Below, piece after piece: positions 6,901-8,885 of a DNA stretch of 8,885 nt. The notes beneath the pieces were generated by a model. It was not told the DNA's origin. It ran no database searches and worked only from the letters and a program-made list of their open reading frames with translations. The position numbers were made by a program, and so were the translations under genes. Origin of the DNA: CAZAPZ01 sp964487285 (GTDB lineage Bacteria; Campylobacterota_A; Desulfurellia; JAADFJ01); contig CAZAPZ010000067.1 in NCBI GenBank assembly GCA_964487285.1, positions 1 through 8,885 on the forward strand. Reading direction: 5' to 3'. Position 1 is the first letter of the stretch. The number at the start of each line of letters is the position of its first letter.

Positions 6901-7731
6901 CTATTTTATAAGCCAGTCCCCGGAAAGCTTATAATATCCGCCCACTGGGACTTTTCTGCCTATTACTCTATACGCATCATTGAGATTAGTAAGATAATGA
7001 AATTTAGATAACTCATATTTTGCCGTTTTTGATGTAAGAAAATTAAGAAATTTTAATGCTTCAGTTCTATTTTTACTATAAATTGTCAAACCGGCAGGAA
7101 TATAACCGATTTTTTTAATATAACTATTTATAAAAACCGTCTTGATTAAAGCCGGATTCCAATATGAAAAAACTCTCCAGCCAAAGACTGCATCAACCTG
7201 ATGAAGAGCGACTGCAGTTGCCGTCTTAGCACAACTTCCAGTATAGTTTACTATATTATTTTTAATTTTTGTCCGCTCTTTTTTATTTAAAGAGTTTATT
7301 ATTTCAGCGGCATAAAGCCCCACGCATACACTCTCAGGATTAGCAATTGCAATTCTCACTCCCGGTTTAGCAAGATCGGCCATAGATCTAATATTCTTAG
7401 GATTATCCTTGGGAACGTTTATTACCGGTATAAGATAAGCAATACGTTTTATACTGTCTTTGATAATTACACCTTTCTTTTCCGCCAGACTCATAAAATC
7501 CGAAGATCCCGGCATATAAATATCACCTTTACGTGTAAGAATTATCTGCGATAAAAGCCTGCCTGAACCTCCATACATAACATCAATTCTTGTACCTGTT
7601 CGATGTTGATAGATTTTGACAAGTTTTTGCATAGGCGGTTTTGAAGCTGATCCAACATAGATAAACAACTCTCCTGCATGACTGAAGGAAGCTGAAAAAG
7701 CCAGCAGCATAAAAATAACTATTCGAAACAT
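6901..7731 (-). CDS. modA: Oxyanion-binding periplasmic protein (ModA-like)
   Basis: A 276-residue exported protein that captures the substrate and delivers it to ModB/ModC. The signal peptide is clear (MFRIVIFMLLAFSASFSHA, cleavage after A19). The mature protein starts with a beta strand and a serine-rich ligand loop (IYVGSASKPPMQKL), then GGSGRLLSQI (54-63) and GDIYMPGSSDFM (69-80), the typical order in ModA/WtpA-class binding proteins. A GWRVFSYWNP segment lies near 184-193. Two cysteines, C136 and C167, are the only ones in the mature part and could form a disulfide. GGAGG at 7734-7738 region gives a good ribosome binding site close to the ATG. The promoter and operator lie just upstream. 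Tungstate or another oxyanion cannot be excluded from sequence alone. Confidence 0.85.
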   Translation of the reverse strand: MFRIVIFMLLAFSASFSHAGELFIYVGSASKPPMQKLVKIYQHRTGTRIDVMYGGSGRLLSQIILTRKGDIYMPGSSDFMSLAEKKGVIIKDSIKRIAYLIPVINVPKDNPKNIRSMADLAKPGVRIAIANPESVCVGLYAAEIINSLNKKERTKIKNNIVNYTGSCAKTATAVALHQVDAVFGWRVFSYWNPALIKTVFINSYIKKIGYIPAGLTIYSKNRTEALKFLNFLTSKTAKYELSKFHYLTNLNDAYRVIGRKVPVGGYYKLSGDWLIK

Positions 7732-7739
7732 AAAAACCC

Positions 7740-7767
7740 TCCGTAATATAAATTTATATATAGCGAT
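7740..7767 (-). promoter_or_regulatory. ModE operator at the modA promoter
   Basis: On the minus strand the half-sites ATCGCTATATA and TATATTACGGA are separated by 6 bp. From memory the ModE consensus is ATCGNTATATA-N6-TATATANCGAT. The left half fits fully and the right half differs at three positions. The site starts on the last two bases of the -10 hexamer, covers the expected transcription start and ends just before the modA ribosome binding site, so bound ModE would block transcription. It is the only such site seen in the window. Confidence 0.85.
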
Positions 7768-7794
7768 TATAAAGAAACCGATTTAATGTGTCAA
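7766..7794 (-). promoter_or_regulatory. modABC promoter with consensus hexamers
   Basis: On the minus strand a perfect TTGACA (7789-7794), a 17-bp spacer and a perfect TATAAT (7766-7771) form a textbook vegetative sigma-factor promoter. Transcription should start near 7759, giving a leader of about 28 bases to the modA ATG. A promoter this strong makes sense if a repressor keeps it off, and the overlapping ModE operator supplies that. Confidence 0.9.
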
Positions 7795-7835
7795 GTAGAT
7801 TTTACAACGCAGTATTAAAGTGGTAAATTAATCTT

Positions 7836-8180
7836 ATGAATAAATATGAAATTGAACTGCTGGGTAATATTTGGATAAAAAAGAACGGAAAAAATTTTAT
7901 TGGCAGAGGCAGAATACAGCTTCTTGAAGAAATTGGGAAAACCGGATCAATTGCTCAAGCTGCAAGAAATATGAAAATGAGCTATAAAGCGGCATGGGAT
8001 ACGGTGGACATTATAAATAAACTGGCAGCCGAAAAAATAGTAACAAAGAAATATGGCGGAAAAGGCGGTGGGCAAACGAAATTGACCAAATATGGATATG
8101 AATTGATAACCTTGTTTAAAGAGATAGAAAATAGCCACAACAGTTTTTTAAAACAAATTTGTAAAAAACTACAACTTTAA
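7836..8180 (+). CDS. modE: ModE-type regulator, DNA-binding domain only
   Basis: A 114-residue winged helix-turn-helix protein that matches the N-terminal domain of E. coli ModE. Helices lie at about 25-65 (RGRIQLLEEIGKTGSIAQAA, then MSYKAAWDTVDIINKLA). The wing has the family hallmark GGKGGGQTKLTKYG at 74-87, and a helix at 88-112 probably dimerises. E. coli ModE is about 262 residues and continues into two MOP domains that bind molybdate, and this protein has none. It is transcribed away from modABC, with the ModE operator between them, so repression of modA is the likely job. No good ribosome binding site is seen. A TTTACA/TAAATT pair (7801-7806 and 7824-7829) would start transcription almost at the ATG. 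LysR-type naming in databases for this domain is a common alternative label. Confidence 0.9.
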   Translation: MNKYEIELLGNIWIKKNGKNFIGRGRIQLLEEIGKTGSIAQAARNMKMSYKAAWDTVDIINKLAAEKIVTKKYGGKGGGQTKLTKYGYELITLFKEIENSHNSFLKQICKKLQL

Positions 8181-8355
8181 AAACCTCAAAAAATTATGAA
8201 ACTACCGCACAATCAACATACGATATTTTCTAATACTATTTTTGATACAATACTGTACTATTTTCCGTTATTGAAAGCAAGAAAACGGTAAGTTACCTCT
8301 TATTCTCTTTCTATGAAACTAATACACAAAACATAGCATGTAGAAATCTTTTGCA
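8181..8355. other. Convergent intergenic gap with an imperfect direct repeat
   Basis: This lies between the 3' ends of the modE-like gene and livF. It is AT-rich. It holds TATGAAACTA...CACAA...ACATA at 8195-8220 and again at 8312-8335, 117 bp apart. A CCGTT/AACGG pair near 8265-8288 is too weak to call a terminator for either gene. Confidence 0.5.
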
Positions 8356-8885
8356 CTACTCTTCACCAAGATAGCTCTTCCTCACTTGCTCGTTGGTAAT
8401 TAAATTTGATGCTTCATCTTCAAGAATTATCCTGCCGTTTTCAAGCACATATCCGTAATCGGAGATTTTTAAAGCCACGGAAGCATTTTGTTCCACTAAA
8501 AGTATTGTCATACCTTTTTCATTTAACGTTTGTATTATATTAAAAACATTGCTAACGATAATTGGAGCAAGTCCCAACGAAGGTTCATCAAGCATCAAAA
8601 GTGACGGACGACTCATTAATGCCCTGCCGAGAGCAAGCATCTGCTGTTCTCCACCTGACAAAGTACCTGCCAATTGATTAGAACGCTCTTTTAAAATGGG
8701 GAAAAGCTCAAACACTTCTTTATAACCATCTTCAATCTCTGATAAAGATCTGTTGAATCCTCCCATTCTCAAATTCTCTAATATCGTAAGGTTTGCGAAA
8801 ACTTTTCTGCCTTCAGGAACCATAGCTATTCCCATTTTAGACACGATATGCGTTTTAGAACCAATAATTTCTTTCCCGAGAAATT
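8356..8885 (-). CDS. livF: Branched-chain amino acid ABC transporter ATPase LivF, 5' end outside the window
   Basis: The cytoplasmic ATPase LivF works with LivG, LivH, LivM and a binding protein to import branched-chain amino acids or related compounds. About 176 residues are visible. The frame is open to the right edge, reading FLGKEIIGSKTHIVSKMGIAM before VPEGRKVFANLTILENL, so the true start and Walker A lie beyond 8885. Seen here are the LivF-specific VPEGR-x-VF motif, the ABC signature LSGGEQQM, Walker B LLMLDEPSLGLAP, and LLVEQNA, where LivF has Gln instead of the usual switch His. The C-terminus YLGEE followed by TAG is where LivF proteins normally end. LivF is usually the last gene of its operon, so the other liv genes should lie to the right. 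Confidence 0.95.
   Translation of the reverse strand, partial: FLGKEIIGSKTHIVSKMGIAMVPEGRKVFANLTILENLRMGGFNRSLSEIEDGYKEVFELFPILKERSNQLAGTLSGGEQQMLALGRALMSRPSLLMLDEPSLGLAPIIVSNVFNIIQTLNEKGMTILLVEQNASVALKISDYGYVLENGRIILEDEASNLITNEQVRKSYLGEE

Noticed and set aside
7947..8138. 63-codon minus-strand frame
   Set aside because: It is a shadow of the modE-like gene.

Overview
The window is AT-rich (by eye about one third G+C) and comes from a Gram-negative bacterium. It holds type II secretion genes, a Wzz-type polysaccharide chain-length protein, a ModABC transporter and a LivF subunit. The gspL-gspM-gspN order with short, divergent, AT-rich products fits the former Deltaproteobacteria and relatives best. 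That assignment rests on gene style only.

Layout from left to right. (1) About 1-1430: a decayed IS256-family insertion sequence, transposase on the minus strand, with recognisable 17-bp terminal inverted repeats and several single-base indels. (2) About 1422-2759, plus strand: the tail of a gspL-like gene cut off at the IS end, an intact gspM-like gene, and a gspN-like gene with an amber codon at position 7. This is the broken end of a type II secretion operon. (3) 2760-3634: mostly non-coding. It carries a complete tRNA-Leu(UAG) with encoded CCA on the minus strand, its promoter, a roughly 170-bp inverted-repeat element, and the leader of the next gene. (4) 3635-4945, plus strand: a Wzz/chain-length-determinant protein with an exact 51-bp tandem duplication inside its periplasmic domain. 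(5) 5072-7731, minus strand: modA-modB-modC, a tightly packed oxyanion (molybdate/tungstate) ABC transporter operon. (6) 7836-8180, plus strand and divergent: a short ModE-type regulator with only the DNA-binding domain. (7) 8356-8885, minus strand: the 3' three quarters of livF, running off the right edge.

The clearest functional story is the mod locus. The modA promoter has perfect -35 and -10 hexamers with 17-bp spacing. A near-canonical ModE operator overlaps the -10 and the expected transcription start. The divergent modE-like gene is the obvious repressor candidate. This ModE has no molybdate-binding domain, so the metal sensor is either missing or on another protein.

I did not find a clear new defence, mobile or RNA system. 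The items most worth a second look are the domain-less ModE with its operator, the inverted-repeat element at 3335-3502 and a possible diverged relative near 2840-2917, the Wzz tandem repeat, and the decayed secretion operon next to the IS.
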